Source: Microbacteriaceae bacterium (GTDB lineage Bacteria; Actinomycetota; Actinomycetes; Actinomycetales; Microbacteriaceae). From it: 44,698 bases of DNA. The DNA is taken from assembly GCA_025463565.1 (NCBI GenBank), contig JAODAT010000091.1, positions 1 to 44,698 on the forward strand. Direction: 5' to 3'. The notes under the pieces are model-generated. The model did no database searches and had not been told where the DNA came from. It saw nothing but the letters and a program-made list of their open reading frames with translations. The position numbers were made by a program, and so were the translations under genes. Positions 31,915 through 42,077 of the stretch are shown piece by piece; position 1 is the first letter of the stretch, and the number at the start of each line of letters is the position of its first letter.

Positions 31915-31935
31915 CAACGGAGCTGGGGGACGATC

Positions 31936-33261
31936 ATGAAGGCCATCGCCCCTGCCGTCGAGGATCCGACGCCGCACGGTATCGCCGCTGCCGTCGCCCG
32001 ACTCATCACCTCCGGCGACCTGGCTCCCGGCGACCGCCTACCGACCGTGCGCGAGCTCGCATCCGACCTCAGCGTCAGCCCGGCGACCGTCAGCCACGCC
32101 TGGCAGGCGCTCTCCGGCGTCGGGCTCATCGTGTCCCGCGGTCGCAGCGGAAGCTTCGTGCGTGCCGCGCCGCGCAAGTGGCTGCCGCCCCGCTACCAGG
32201 GACTCGCCGGCCAGCTCGAAGCGACGCGACTCGACCTCTCGACCGGCACGCCCGATCCTGAACTCTTGCCGGGCCTCGGCTCCGCGTTCTCGAAAGCCTC
32301 CATGCGCGCCAGTACGGCGAGCTATCTCGAACAGCCGGTGATCCCGGAGCTCGAGCAGGTACTGCGCGACACCTGGCCGTACCCGGTGCAGACCATCACG
32401 GTGGTCGACGGCGCCCTCGATGCGCTGTCCCGGGCGATGGAACTCGTGGTGCGATTCGGCGACCGGGTGGTCGTCGAAGATCCCGGATTCCCGCCCATTT
32501 TCGACCTGCTCGAACACTTCGGTGCGGTGCGGGTGCCTGTCGGGGGCGATGCCGAGGGGATGCGCCCCGACCTGCTCGCCGAGGCGCTCACGCTGCGACC
32601 CGCGGCCATCGTGCTGCAGCCCCGGGCGCAAAACCCGACCGGCCGTTCGCTCACTCGCGAACGAGCGGGGCAGCTCGCTGACGTCATCCACCGCTCCCGA
32701 CACGCCAGTGACGCCGTCGTGCTCGAGGACGACCACTCCGGTGCGATCGCCACGGCGGACGATGTCAGTCTCGGCAGCTGGCTGCCGGGGCAGGTGCTGC
32801 ACATCCGCAGCTTCTCTAAATCGCACGGCCCGGATCTCCGGATCGCCGGCGTGGGCGGGCCCACCGAGCTGGTCGAGCGGCTGGTCGCCCGCCGCATCCT
32901 CGGCCCCGGCTGGACCTCCCGCATGCTGCAGACCATGCTGCACGACCTGCTTACCGACCGAGTGTCGGTACAGGAGGTGGCGCACGCACGCGACACCTAC
33001 CACTCCCGGCAGCTGCGGCTCTCCGAGGCGCTTCTCGCCCACGGGGTCGCACTCCCCGCGGGTGACGGCATCAACACCTGGCTCCCCGTCGCGGACGAGC
33101 GGGCGGCCATCGTGCACCTCGCCGCCGCCGGCATCAGGGCTGCGGCGGGCACTCCGTTCCAGGCCGGTGCGGGACCGGGCTTCGTGCGGGTGACGGTCGG
33201 GCTGGTGCGCGACGACTTCGACTCGGTCGCGGAGAACCTGGCTAGTGCGGCTCGGGCCTAG
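31936..33261 (+). CDS. MocR-type regulator (GntR wHTH fused to aminotransferase-like domain)
   Basis: A 441-residue transcription factor. The N-terminal GntR winged helix is at about residues 10-75 (LPTVRELASDLSVSPATVSHAWQALSGVGLIVSRGRSGSFV). A fold-type I PLP-binding domain follows, with a lysine in SFSKSHGPDLRIAG as the probable Schiff-base residue and QPRAQNPTG as the family Asn-Pro segment. MocR proteins sense PLP and an amino compound; here a cluster amine such as beta-alanine is a reasonable but unproven ligand. SD GGGGGA lies 6 nt before the ATG. It is transcribed away from the catabolic operon. Confidence 0.92.
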   Translation: MKAIAPAVEDPTPHGIAAAVARLITSGDLAPGDRLPTVRELASDLSVSPATVSHAWQALSGVGLIVSRGRSGSFVRAAPRKWLPPRYQGLAGQLEATRLDLSTGTPDPELLPGLGSAFSKASMRASTASYLEQPVIPELEQVLRDTWPYPVQTITVVDGALDALSRAMELVVRFGDRVVVEDPGFPPIFDLLEHFGAVRVPVGGDAEGMRPDLLAEALTLRPAAIVLQPRAQNPTGRSLTRERAGQLADVIHRSRHASDAVVLEDDHSGAIATADDVSLGSWLPGQVLHIRSFSKSHGPDLRIAGVGGPTELVERLVARRILGPGWTSRMLQTMLHDLLTDRVSVQEVAHARDTYHSRQLRLSEALLAHGVALPAGDGINTWLPVADERAAIVHLAAAGIRAAAGTPFQAGAGPGFVRVTVGLVRDDFDSVAENLASAARA

Positions 33262-33271
33262 ACCGCGCGCG

Positions 33272-33277
33272 TAATGT
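33272..33277 (+). promoter_or_regulatory. -10 box TAATGT, near-leaderless acyl-CoA dehydrogenase
   Basis: TAATGT lies 7 nt before ATG 33285, and no SD lies between. Confidence 0.45.
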
Positions 33278-33284
33278 TGCTGCC

Positions 33285-34466
33285 ATGCCCGACGACTACC
33301 ACCTCGACGCCGATTTCTACCACTTCCAGGACCAGCTCAGCGATCGCGAGAACGAGCAGATCCTCAAGATCCGTGACTTCCTGGAGCGCGAGGTCCGTCC
33401 GATCGCGAACGACTACTGGAAGCGTGCGGAGTTTCCGCACCAGCTCATCCCCGGCATCGCCGAACTCGGCCTGTTCGGGTCCGAGTGGCCGGAGACCCGG
33501 CTGTTCGAGTCGAGTGCCCTGTTCCGCGGCTGGACAGCACTGGAGATCGCGCGCGTCGACGGATCGATGACCACCGCGATCGGTGTGCAGAGCGGCCTCG
33601 CCATGGGCGCGCTCGGCGTCGGCGGGTCGCCGGAACAGCGGGCGAAATGGATGCCGGGCATGGGCCGCGGAGAAATTCTCGGCTCGTTCGGCCTGACCGA
33701 GCCGCTCTCCGGATCCGACACCGCGCGAGGCCTCCACACCACGGCCGAGCGCAGCGGCGACACCTGGACCATCAACGGGGCGAAGCGCTGGATCGGCAAC
33801 GCGACATTCGCGCACTTCACCGTCATCTGGGCCCGCGATGTGGCGGACGACCAGGTGAAGGGGTTCATCGTGCCGACGGACTCCCCCGGGTTCGCGGCAA
33901 CCAAGATCGAAGACAAGCAGAGCCTGCGCATCGTGCAGAACGCCGACATCACGCTCGAGAACGTGCAGATTCCGGAAGAGAACCGGCTGCAGGAGATCAA
34001 CTCGTTCCGTGATCTCGCGGTCGTGCTGCGCCTGACCCGTGCCGGCGTCGCCTGGCAGGCGGTCGGCAACGCGGTCGGCGCGTACGAGGCGGCGGTGAAG
34101 TATGCCAAGGAGCGCGAACAGTTCGGCAAGCCGATCGGCGGATTCCAGCTGATCCAGTCGATGCTGGCCGACTGCCTCGGCAATATCACCGCATCGATCG
34201 CGATGTGCATGCAGCTCTCCCGGCTGCTCGACGAAGACCGCCAGAGCGACGCGCAGTCCGCGCTCGCGAAGGCGTTCGTCACGACGAAAGCACGCGAGAC
34301 GGTGGCGCTGTGTCGCGAGATCTGCGGCGGCAACGGCATCACGCTCGACTATGGCGTGGCAAAGGCCTTCGCCGACGCGGAGGCCATTTATACCTTCGAG
34401 GGCACCCGGCAGATGACCTCGCTGATCGTCGGCCGAAGCATCACGGGGCTGCAGGCCTTCGTGTGA
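33285..34466 (+). CDS. Acyl-CoA dehydrogenase, glutaryl-CoA-dehydrogenase-like
   Basis: A 393-residue FAD enzyme oxidising an acyl-CoA. FAD and substrate motifs include GSFGLTEPLSGSDTARG and KRWIGNATFAHFTVIWAR, with the C-terminal helical domain in REQFGKPIGGFQLIQSMLADCLG and EICGGNGITLDYGVAKAFADAEAIYTFEGTRQ. The catalytic Glu in YTFEGTRQ near residue 372 is at the glutaryl/short-chain position. The CoA substrate is not certain. It is not obviously part of the upstream cluster, having its own promoter box, but lies 23 bp after the MocR gene. Its end overlaps the convergent transglutaminase gene by 26 bp. Confidence 0.92.
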   Translation: MPDDYHLDADFYHFQDQLSDRENEQILKIRDFLEREVRPIANDYWKRAEFPHQLIPGIAELGLFGSEWPETRLFESSALFRGWTALEIARVDGSMTTAIGVQSGLAMGALGVGGSPEQRAKWMPGMGRGEILGSFGLTEPLSGSDTARGLHTTAERSGDTWTINGAKRWIGNATFAHFTVIWARDVADDQVKGFIVPTDSPGFAATKIEDKQSLRIVQNADITLENVQIPEENRLQEINSFRDLAVVLRLTRAGVAWQAVGNAVGAYEAAVKYAKEREQFGKPIGGFQLIQSMLADCLGNITASIAMCMQLSRLLDEDRQSDAQSALAKAFVTTKARETVALCREICGGNGITLDYGVAKAFADAEAIYTFEGTRQMTSLIVGRSITGLQAFV

Positions 34467-36687
34467 TCCTCTCCCACAGGGATCGTGGGAACAGCACGGC
34501 TGCTACGCGCGTGCGCGGTTTGGTCGTTGCGAACAGCGCGGAAACCAGATCGCGAGTGTCGTCGGCGGCACCCGGATAGGCGCGCGGGTCTTTCGCGAAC
34601 CGCTCCCGCTCGAGGGCGGCGAGCATCCGTTCGAGCGACGGGCGGACATCGACGCCGAGCGCGACCGCCGCCTCACGCGGGGTGAGGGTGTCTTCGATCG
34701 GATTGCCGACATCCGCGGACGTCTGCAACACCTCGCGCCAGCCCAGCAGGGCCGGCGATCGCGCAGAAGCCAGGCGGCGAATGCGGCGCGAACGTTGTGC
34801 GGACCGCAGAATTCCGGGCGTGAGGGCGAGTAACGCGATAACCAGCACGACGAGCGCCACCCAGATCCAGGACGAACTGCCGCCCGACACCGAGCCAGCA
34901 CCACCCGATGCGACGGCATGGCGGGTGGGCACTGCCGTGGGAGCGACGGCGGGAGCGCTCGGACCGGCGCCTTTTGCGGGCAACGAGTTGTCGGTCGCGG
35001 ACACCGGCGGTACGGCCGGATCATTGGGGTCGGCGTAGGCGGGCGCGACGCCGCGGCTCACCGTCGGTTCGAAGCGGGTCCAGCCGATGCCGGCGAAGTA
35101 CAGTTCGGGCCAGGCGTGCAGGTCATGCGTGCTCACGTCGAAGGTCGCGTCAGACCGGGTGGCCGAGACCTCCTGCCCCGGCAGGAAGCCGACGGAGATC
35201 CTGGCCGGGATGCCGAGCGTGCGGGCCATCACCGCCATGGCCGCGGCGAAATGGATGCAGTACCCGGCCTTCACCTGCAAGAACTTCGCGATCACCTGGC
35301 CGCCGGTGCCGTCGTAGCCCTGGTCGACCGGGGCGGTCTCCGAATAGGTGAAATCACCGTCGTGGAAGAAGGACTGCAGGAGAAGAGCCTTCTGGTAGTT
35401 GGTGGGGGCAGTTCCCACAACCTGCTTGGCGGTCGTCGTGACGATCGCGGGAAGGCCCGCCGGCACCTGCAGGTAGCGACCAAGACCGGCCGGCACGGTG
35501 GTGCCCGCCGCAAGCAGTTGGTCGGGAGTGGGGTTCGCTACCGCGTCGGTGATGGTGTACTTCTGCCCGGCGGTGTTCTGGTCGGTGCTCGTGACCGACA
35601 GGCCGGGTGAGCTCCAGAGCCAGGTGCCCTTCAGCCCGGTCACTTTCGAGGCCGGATATGGCAGCGGCAGCAGGCTGCTGCTGAGCGTGCCGACCGTCAC
35701 CGTGGTGATGTCGGGTACGCGAGCGATGGCCTTCGTGAGACCCGGTGGCGCACCGATCTTGTCGACCGTGTTTTTGCGGGCCGTGTTTTCGGCATCCGGT
35801 TGCCAGTTCGTCCCGGAGAAGTCACTCACGCTCACCAGGCGCAGGTACTCGCCGGTGGCGGCGGAGGTCTTGTAGCTGAGCACGGTGCGATCCGACCCCT
35901 GCCGCAGGTCGTTGCCCAGCGTCAGCACCGGGTTCACGCCGTTGCCGAGACCGTTGCCGGCCAGCGAGGTGCCGTTCGGCGAGGGCAGCACCACCGTCAG
36001 CACGATGGTGAGCGCGACGATCGCCGCACCGAGGCCGATCGAGAGCTGCGCCTGGCCGCGCCGTGAGCCGACCCGCAGGAGAAGAAGATAGGCGAGGATC
36101 GCGAGGATGAAGGTGATCGGGTCGCTCGACCCGGGGTCGATCCAGGCGGGGGCGCCCAGCATGACGAGCAGCGGAATGCCGGCGAGCGCGGGGGCACCGA
36201 GCGGTATCGCGATGATGTCAGCGGCAATGGCGACGGAAGCCACGCCGATGCAGAGCACGAAGGTGACGCCGAGGTCCGCCTGGGCGGGCAGCGTCTGCTC
36301 GTTGATCGAAACTCCGGCCTGGTCGAGGATCTTCGAGAACAGGGCGAAGCTGTCGCCGGTCGGGATCACGGCGAGGAACGCCGTGCTCGGAGCGAACGCC
36401 GCCGTCAGCGCCGCGAGCGTGGCCGCGGCCGCGACCAGGGGCGGCACCCACCGGTACGTGGTCAGGAGTCGCGCGACAGCGGCAGCGCCGAAGACGAGCA
36501 GGCTGACGAATCCGAGCTGGACCAGCCAGACGGTACCGGTGAGGATGACGTGCAGGCCGGCCGCGACGACGACCAGGGTGATGAACAGCAGCAGGCTGGT
36601 GCGCCAGTCGTCACTCGCCGCCCGTGGTCGGCGACTGCGAGGGTGCGCGATCGAGGCCCGGAGCGTGTCGGGCTGGTGGGTGCTCAC
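34441..36687 (-). CDS. Transglutaminase-like membrane protein (TgpA type)
   Basis: A 748-residue membrane protein. About seven N-terminal helices (residues about 25-270) precede a large extracytoplasmic transglutaminase-like domain with Cys477 in AGYCIHFAAAMAVMARTLGIPAR and His in STHDLHAWPELYFAGIGWTRFEP. A Ser/Pro-rich linker, one helix near 610-630 (SWIWVALVVLVIALLAL) and a cytoplasmic tail follow. It is grouped with DUF58 and MoxR genes, an arrangement known for TgpA-type systems; function is thought to concern the cell envelope. The GTG start at 36687 overlaps the DUF58 stop by 4 bp (GTGA). Confidence 0.9.
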   Translation of the reverse strand: MSTHQPDTLRASIAHPRSRRPRAASDDWRTSLLLFITLVVVAAGLHVILTGTVWLVQLGFVSLLVFGAAAVARLLTTYRWVPPLVAAAATLAALTAAFAPSTAFLAVIPTGDSFALFSKILDQAGVSINEQTLPAQADLGVTFVLCIGVASVAIAADIIAIPLGAPALAGIPLLVMLGAPAWIDPGSSDPITFILAILAYLLLLRVGSRRGQAQLSIGLGAAIVALTIVLTVVLPSPNGTSLAGNGLGNGVNPVLTLGNDLRQGSDRTVLSYKTSAATGEYLRLVSVSDFSGTNWQPDAENTARKNTVDKIGAPPGLTKAIARVPDITTVTVGTLSSSLLPLPYPASKVTGLKGTWLWSSPGLSVTSTDQNTAGQKYTITDAVANPTPDQLLAAGTTVPAGLGRYLQVPAGLPAIVTTTAKQVVGTAPTNYQKALLLQSFFHDGDFTYSETAPVDQGYDGTGGQVIAKFLQVKAGYCIHFAAAMAVMARTLGIPARISVGFLPGQEVSATRSDATFDVSTHDLHAWPELYFAGIGWTRFEPTVSRGVAPAYADPNDPAVPPVSATDNSLPAKGAGPSAPAVAPTAVPTRHAVASGGAGSVSGGSSSWIWVALVVLVIALLALTPGILRSAQRSRRIRRLASARSPALLGWREVLQTSADVGNPIEDTLTPREAAVALGVDVRPSLERMLAALERERFAKDPRAYPGAADDTRDLVSALFATTKPRTRVAAVLFPRSLWERITRRPAAP

Positions 36688-37967
36688 CGCCCGGTTCCCG
36701 CCGGCGTCGCGGGCCCCGCGGGCGCCTCCTGCTCGGCGGCCAGCGCGAGCCAGGCCGTCTCGAGTGACTCGTCGGGATTCACGCTGACGCACAGCCAGCC
36801 GGCGCCCCGCAGCCGCTGCACCAGTGGCGATGTCCACGGATCGACGACGAATGCCACGGCAAGGTCGAACGAGCCACGCTGCGCGTTGAGCCTGTCAACA
36901 GTGGACTGGTCGCTATTGGACAGGATCGCGAACACCGAGCCCTGGGCCCGGTCCGGTCGCGCAGACGCGCTCGCCAAATTCAACCATCTCGGGTTGGTCG
37001 ACAGCAGTTGCAGGCCGGCAAGCGATTCGATGAAATCATCGAATTCGTCGACCGCGGCCAACTGGGGATCGCCGGTCTCTATCACTCGCACCACGAACCC
37101 GCGCTCGGCCAGGTAGAGACTGAGCGACGCGCACATGCTCACAGCCCACTCGAATGAGTCGCTCTCCGCCTCATCGATCGTGCCGGGGCCGCGCGCGTCG
37201 CGATAGCTGGCGCGGCGGGTGTCGAGCACGATCGTCGATTCGGCATGACTGCGCTGCTCCTCCTGCCGCACCATCAGCTCGCCGTGGTGGGCGGACGCGC
37301 GCCAGTGAACGCGCCGCATGGCGTCACCCTGCCGGTACTCCCGGGTCATCAGGTCGTCTTCCCCGCCAAACGACCGGCGCTGGCGAAGTCGTGTCGGTCC
37401 CTCGTCCGCGGCGATCGCCACGGCACCCTCCGGCAGGTCCACGATGCGGGGGGTGACGGCGAGGCGCGTGCTCCCGGTGGCGATCACGGCACCCTCGGCC
37501 AGGCCGAAGGGGTCGGAGAAGTCGATGATCGCCGGGCCGACATCGAACAGGCCGCGCCGGCCCGGGGTCGCCGTGTACTCGACCGCGGCCGAGCTGCCGT
37601 GGCGCCCGGCGTCGAGCTGGGCCAGAGGATGCGACGGGGTGGCGAACGGCGGCCATGGCCAGGTGTCGCGCCAGTTCGCCGCCGGGCTCCGGTATCCGGA
37701 CTCGTTGCGGAGCGTCAGTCTCACCTCGCTGGCCGTTCCCGCCTCCAGCACGGCGGGCGAGAACTCGCGACGCGCGCCGAAGCGCAGGGGGCGCAGTCGC
37801 ACGTAGAGCCAGGCGACGCCGGGAAGGGCGGCCAGGAACGCGCCGAGCGGCACCAACTCACTGCGGCTCGCCGCGTATGCGGCGATGACGGCGGCCAGTC
37901 CGAGCACGAGCATGGCCGTTCCGCGCCGGGTGAGCCGGGCGACGCGGGTGCGCTTGCTGCTCGCCAT
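36684..37967 (-). CDS. DUF58-family protein
   Basis: A 427-residue protein with two N-terminal hydrophobic segments (about 15-55) and the DUF58 signature (REYRQGDAMRRVHWRASAHHGELMVRQEEQ) at about residues 208-238, followed by a von-Willebrand-A-like half with TIVLDTRRASYRD. DUF58 proteins often work with MoxR ATPases, perhaps as their adaptor. It lies 6 bp after moxR and overlaps the transglutaminase gene, so the three form one operon. Confidence 0.92.
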   Translation of the reverse strand: MASSKRTRVARLTRRGTAMLVLGLAAVIAAYAASRSELVPLGAFLAALPGVAWLYVRLRPLRFGARREFSPAVLEAGTASEVRLTLRNESGYRSPAANWRDTWPWPPFATPSHPLAQLDAGRHGSSAAVEYTATPGRRGLFDVGPAIIDFSDPFGLAEGAVIATGSTRLAVTPRIVDLPEGAVAIAADEGPTRLRQRRSFGGEDDLMTREYRQGDAMRRVHWRASAHHGELMVRQEEQRSHAESTIVLDTRRASYRDARGPGTIDEAESDSFEWAVSMCASLSLYLAERGFVVRVIETGDPQLAAVDEFDDFIESLAGLQLLSTNPRWLNLASASARPDRAQGSVFAILSNSDQSTVDRLNAQRGSFDLAVAFVVDPWTSPLVQRLRGAGWLCVSVNPDESLETAWLALAAEQEAPAGPATPAGTGR

Positions 37968-37973
37968 CCGCGG

Positions 37974-39020
37974 TCAGGCCGAGTCGATCGCGCCGAGCGG
38001 TACGGAGGTGGCGGCCACGATTCGCTGCACGGTCTCGCTGATGAGGGCGGTGCTCGCGCTGCCTCCGCTCGACGACAGACGGTTGGCGGGAATGAGACGA
38101 TGCGCGAGCACGGGAACGGCGAGCGCGTCGATGTCGTCCGGCAGCACGAACTCCCGGCCGTCGAGTGCCGCCCTGGCTTTGGCGGCGCGCACCAGGTGAA
38201 GGGTCGCACGCGGGCTCGCACCCACGCGCAGGTCCCGGTCGCGACGGGTGGCTTGCGAGATGCTGACCGCGTACTGCTCCACCGGATACGAGACGAACAC
38301 CTCGCGCACGGTGCGAATCATCGAGATCAGCTCCATCGTGGTCACCACCGGCTCGACCTCGTCGAGGGGGCTCGCGTTCTCCCGCGTGTGCAGCATCGCG
38401 AGTTCCGCCGTCTCGTCGGGATACCCCATCGAGATGCGGGCCATGAAGCGGTCGCGCTGCGCTTCGGGCAGCGGGTAGGTCCCCTCCATCTCCACCGGGT
38501 TCTGGGTGGCGATGACCGTGAACGGGGCGGCGAGGGCGCTGGTCACACCGTCGACCGTCACCTGGCCCTCCTCCATACTCTCCAGCAGTGCGGACTGTGT
38601 CTTCGGACTGGCCCGGTTGATCTCGTCGCCGATCACGATGTTCGCGAACACCGGACCCGGCTTGAACTCGAACTCGCGGGTGGCCTGGTTGTAGATGGAG
38701 ACACCGGTGATGTCGGACGGCAACAGGTCGGGGGTGAACTGGATGCGGTTGACCGTGCAGTCGACGGTCTTCGCCAGCGCGCGGGCCAGCATGGTCTTGC
38801 CGACGCCCGGGACATCCTCGATGAGAAGGTGACCTTCGGCAAGCAGCACGGTGAGCGCCATCTCCACCGCGTCTCGCTTGCCGTCGATGACGGTCTCGAT
38901 GCTCTCGAGGATGCGGGCGCTCGAACGGGCGAACTCGTCTCCCGACATCGACACCACGTTCGTACCGTCCACCGTTGACCTCCGCGCGCGGCTTCTGCTG
39001 TGCTGCTTCTTCGTTGCCAT
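37974..39020 (-). CDS. MoxR-family AAA+ ATPase
   Basis: A 348-residue AAA+ ATPase, first gene of the moxR-DUF58-transglutaminase operon. Walker A is [15 protein letters not shown] at about residue 70, Walker B is [20 protein letters not shown], and the sensor segment is [27 protein letters not shown]. The basic N-terminus ([16 protein letters not shown]) is not conserved, so a later start at MSGDEFARS (residue 25) is possible. A TAGAGT box lies 3 nt before the ATG, too close for that start to be leaderless; it would suit a downstream start. MoxR ATPases act as chaperones in maturation of partner complexes. Confidence 0.93.
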   Translation of the reverse strand: MATKKQHSRSRARRSTVDGTNVVSMSGDEFARSSARILESIETVIDGKRDAVEMALTVLLAEGHLLIEDVPGVGKTMLARALAKTVDCTVNRIQFTPDLLPSDITGVSIYNQATREFEFKPGPVFANIVIGDEINRASPKTQSALLESMEEGQVTVDGVTSALAAPFTVIATQNPVEMEGTYPLPEAQRDRFMARISMGYPDETAELAMLHTRENASPLDEVEPVVTTMELISMIRTVREVFVSYPVEQYAVSISQATRRDRDLRVGASPRATLHLVRAAKARAALDGREFVLPDDIDALAVPVLAHRLIPANRLSSSGGSASTALISETVQRIVAATSVPLGAIDSA

Positions 39021-39153
39021 GTCACTCTACGACTGGCTCGGTAAACACGTGACGGCGGTTCCGTCGGTTCACCGTACAAGCGTTAGACTTTTCCCGAATC
39101 TGGTTCTGCGCCCGGCTTTGGGCGACTTTCGTTTCTATCGAGAGCGCGCCGTC

Positions 39154-41766
39154 ATGCCTGCAGCCTTCATTCCTTCCGCTTCCGCGATCTCCCGTGCCCT
39201 GAAGCGCGCCGAGACCGGCGTCACCGTCGACCAGACCGAGGCCGAGACACTCCTCCATGCGAGGGGCGCGGACCTCGACCGCCTGCTCGTCGCTGCGGGC
39301 CGCGTTCGGGATGCCGGACTCGAGCGCGCGGGGCGCCCCGGTGTCATTACATACAGTCGCAAGGTCTTCATCCCGGTCACCCACCTCTGCCAGGACCGCT
39401 GCCACTACTGCGCATTCGTGAAGACTCCCGCCCAGCTCAAGCGCCAGGGCAAAGAGATGTACATGTCGCCCGACGAGATTCTCGAGGTGGCCCGCCAGGG
39501 TGCCGCGCTCGGCTGCAAAGAGGTGCTCTTCACCCTCGGCGACCGGCCGGAGGAGCGCTGGCCGGAGGCGGCTGAATGGCTGGATGCCAACGGTTACGAC
39601 TCCACGATCGCCTACCTGCGCGCAATGGCCGTTCGCATCATGGAGGAGACCGGGCTTCTCGTACACATGAACCCGGGCGTCATGACCTGGGAAGAGATCC
39701 AGCGGCTGAAGCCGGTTTCGCCCAGCATGGGCATGATGCTGGAGACGACATCCACTCGCCTGTTCACGGAGAAGGGCGAGGCGCACTACGGCTCCCCCGA
39801 CAAGGATCCCGCCGTTCGGCTTCGTGTGATCGAGGATGCCGGCCGCAGCAACGTGCCATTCACCACCGGCCTTCTGCTCGGAATCGGCGAGACCTACGCC
39901 GAGCGCGTGGACGGCCTGTTCGCGATTCGCGCGGCATCGCGTCGCCACGGTCACATCCAGGAAGTCATCATCCAGAACTTCCGCTCCAAGATGTCGACGG
40001 CGATGATGCGCCGTGACGACCTTCCGGTCGAGGAGTACATCGCGGCGGTGGCCGTCTCGCGCATCGTGCTCGGGCCGGGCGCTCGCCTGCAGGCGCCGCC
40101 GAACCTCACCGACGAGAATGAACTGGCGCTGCTCATTCGCGCGGGTATCGATGACTGGGGCGGAGTCTCCCCCCTCACGCCCGACCACGTGAACCCGGAG
40201 CGCCCGTGGCCGGAGATCGATGAACTGTCACGCCTGACCGCTCTCGCCGGCTACACGCTGCACGAACGGCTCACCGTTCACCCGCACTACGTTCGCGCGG
40301 AGGAGCCGTGGCTCGACCCGCGTCTGCTCCCCCACGTTCGAGCACTTGCCACACCCGATGGCCTGGCCATCGAGGGCGCGATCCCGGTCGGCCTCCCCTG
40401 GCAGGAGCCCGACCCCGAGTGGCTCGGCTCCGGTCGGGTCAACCTGCACACCGAGATCGACACGGTCGGTCGCACCACCGATCGTCGAAGCGACTTCGAG
40501 GACGTCTACGGCGACTGGTCGGAGCTGCGCGAGACCGTCGGCGACACCACTCGCACGGTCGGGCACGTCGGTGACCCGGCCGTTCTCGCCGCACTGCTGA
40601 AGGCCGAGACCGATCCGGCAGGCCTGTCCGACGCCGAATACCTCGCGCTGCTGGGTGCTGAGGGGCCCGACCTCGACGCTCTCGCGGGCCTCGCCGACCG
40701 GGTGCGCCAGGAGGTAAACGGCGACCGGATCGGGTACGTCGTCAACCGCAACATCAACTTCACGAATGTTTGTTACACCGGCTGCCGGTTCTGCGCGTTC
40801 GCGCAGCGGCGCACCGATGCCGACGCGTTCACCCTGTCGATGAAGCAGGTCGGAGACCGGGTCGACGAGGCCTGGAACATCGGCGCGACCGAGATCTGCA
40901 TGCAGGGAGGAATTCATCCCGACCTTCCCGGTACTGCGTACTTCGACCTCGCTCGCGAGGTGAAGGCGCGCCAGCCCGGAATCCACCTGCACGCGTTCAG
41001 CCCGATGGAGATCGTGAACGGTGCAACTCGCACCGGGCTCTCCTACCGCGACTTCCTGTCGCAGGCGAAGGAGGCGGGGCTGGACACGATTCCCGGCACC
41101 GCTGCCGAGATCCTGGATGACGAGGTGCGCTGGGTACTCACCAAAGGCAAGCTGCCTGCCGCGGCCTGGATCGACATCGTGTCGACCGCTCATGAGCTGG
41201 GCATCCGGTCGTCGTCGACCATGATGTACGGGCATGTCGACAACCCGACGCACTGGGTGGGGCACCTGCGCACTCTCGCGAAGATCCAGGACCAGACCGG
41301 CGGTTTCACCGAGTTCGTGCTGCTGCCGTTCGTTCACGCCAACTCGCCGGTGTATCTGGCCGGTGTCGCGCGTCCGGGCCCGACAGCACAGGAGAACCGG
41401 GCCGTTCACGCGGTCGCGCGCCTGATGCTGCACGGTCGTATCGATCACATCCAGACCTCCTGGGTGAAGCTCGGCACCGAGGGCACGCAACTGATGCTCC
41501 AGGGTGGTGCGGATGATGTCGGTGGCACTCTGATGGAGGAGACGATCAGTCGCATGGCCGGTGCCGACAACGGTTCCGAGAAGACTGTCGACGAGCTGGA
41601 GGAGCTGGCTTCGGCGATCGGTCGTGTCGCGTACCAGCGCAACACCGTCTACGGCGAGCCGTCGGATGAGCGGCGCGCCGTCGCACGAGCTCACGCGTCG
41701 ACTGGCTATGCGTCAACCGGAAAGTCGCTGAGGCTTCTTCCGTTGGACGTAGTCAACTCACACTGA
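39154..41766 (+). CDS. fbiC: Bifunctional FO synthase (CofG+CofH fusion)
   Basis: A radical-SAM enzyme that makes the 7,8-didemethyl-8-hydroxy-5-deazariboflavin (FO) moiety of coenzyme F420 from tyrosine and the flavin intermediate. It has 870 residues in two fused halves. The CofG half holds the cluster motif C79-D-R-C-H-Y-C (CQDRCHYC), and the CofH half holds CYTGCRFC starting at C540. Both 4Fe-4S motifs are complete. The start is ATG at 39154; earlier in-frame ATGs run into the moxR promoter region and were not chosen. A TAGACT box (39084-39089) is a candidate -10, giving a leader of about 58 nt. It supplies F420 for the two LLM enzymes in this window. Confidence 0.96.
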   Translation: MPAAFIPSASAISRALKRAETGVTVDQTEAETLLHARGADLDRLLVAAGRVRDAGLERAGRPGVITYSRKVFIPVTHLCQDRCHYCAFVKTPAQLKRQGKEMYMSPDEILEVARQGAALGCKEVLFTLGDRPEERWPEAAEWLDANGYDSTIAYLRAMAVRIMEETGLLVHMNPGVMTWEEIQRLKPVSPSMGMMLETTSTRLFTEKGEAHYGSPDKDPAVRLRVIEDAGRSNVPFTTGLLLGIGETYAERVDGLFAIRAASRRHGHIQEVIIQNFRSKMSTAMMRRDDLPVEEYIAAVAVSRIVLGPGARLQAPPNLTDENELALLIRAGIDDWGGVSPLTPDHVNPERPWPEIDELSRLTALAGYTLHERLTVHPHYVRAEEPWLDPRLLPHVRALATPDGLAIEGAIPVGLPWQEPDPEWLGSGRVNLHTEIDTVGRTTDRRSDFEDVYGDWSELRETVGDTTRTVGHVGDPAVLAALLKAETDPAGLSDAEYLALLGAEGPDLDALAGLADRVRQEVNGDRIGYVVNRNINFTNVCYTGCRFCAFAQRRTDADAFTLSMKQVGDRVDEAWNIGATEICMQGGIHPDLPGTAYFDLAREVKARQPGIHLHAFSPMEIVNGATRTGLSYRDFLSQAKEAGLDTIPGTAAEILDDEVRWVLTKGKLPAAAWIDIVSTAHELGIRSSSTMMYGHVDNPTHWVGHLRTLAKIQDQTGGFTEFVLLPFVHANSPVYLAGVARPGPTAQENRAVHAVARLMLHGRIDHIQTSWVKLGTEGTQLMLQGGADDVGGTLMEETISRMAGADNGSEKTVDELEELASAIGRVAYQRNTVYGEPSDERRAVARAHASTGYASTGKSLRLLPLDVVNSH

Positions 41767-41825
41767 CCGGCGTACCGTTCACGTCACACGTCGTTTTTGG
41801 TGAAGCAGACAACTGGGAGACAACA

Positions 41826-42077
41826 ATGGGCAAGGTTCTTTTTCTGGTCGGCGGAGCGCTCGGGTTCGTCATCGGTATGCGCGTCGGGCGCCAGGGGTAC
41901 GACCGGCTGAAGCAGCAGGCATCCGACCTGTGGAGCAACCCGCGCGTGCAGAAGGCCGCCTCGGATGCTCGCGATTTCGCGGAGGACAAGTTCCCGAAGA
42001 CGACAGAGACGGTGACGAAGGTCGCGTCGGCGGTCAGCGACACCGCGAAGGCTGTGGCGGACTCCGCTACGGCGTAG
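41826..42077 (+). CDS. YtxH-like small membrane-associated protein
   Basis: An 83-residue protein with an N-terminal glycine-rich transmembrane helix (GKVLFLVGGALGFVIGMRVG, residues about 2-22) followed by an amphipathic, Ala/Lys-rich helical tail (SDARDFAEDKFPKTTETVTKVASAVSDTAK). This is the pattern of the YtxH/general-stress small protein group; no enzymatic role is suggested. SD GGGAG precedes the ATG, 8 nt away. It follows fbiC by 59 bp. Its end overlaps the convergent PrsW-type gene by 11 bp. Confidence 0.8.
   Translation: MGKVLFLVGGALGFVIGMRVGRQGYDRLKQQASDLWSNPRVQKAASDARDFAEDKFPKTTETVTKVASAVSDTAKAVADSATA

Noticed and set aside
38851-39153. An extended N-terminus of FbiC
   Set aside because: It would run into moxR and the divergent promoter and has no similarity to CofG N-termini.
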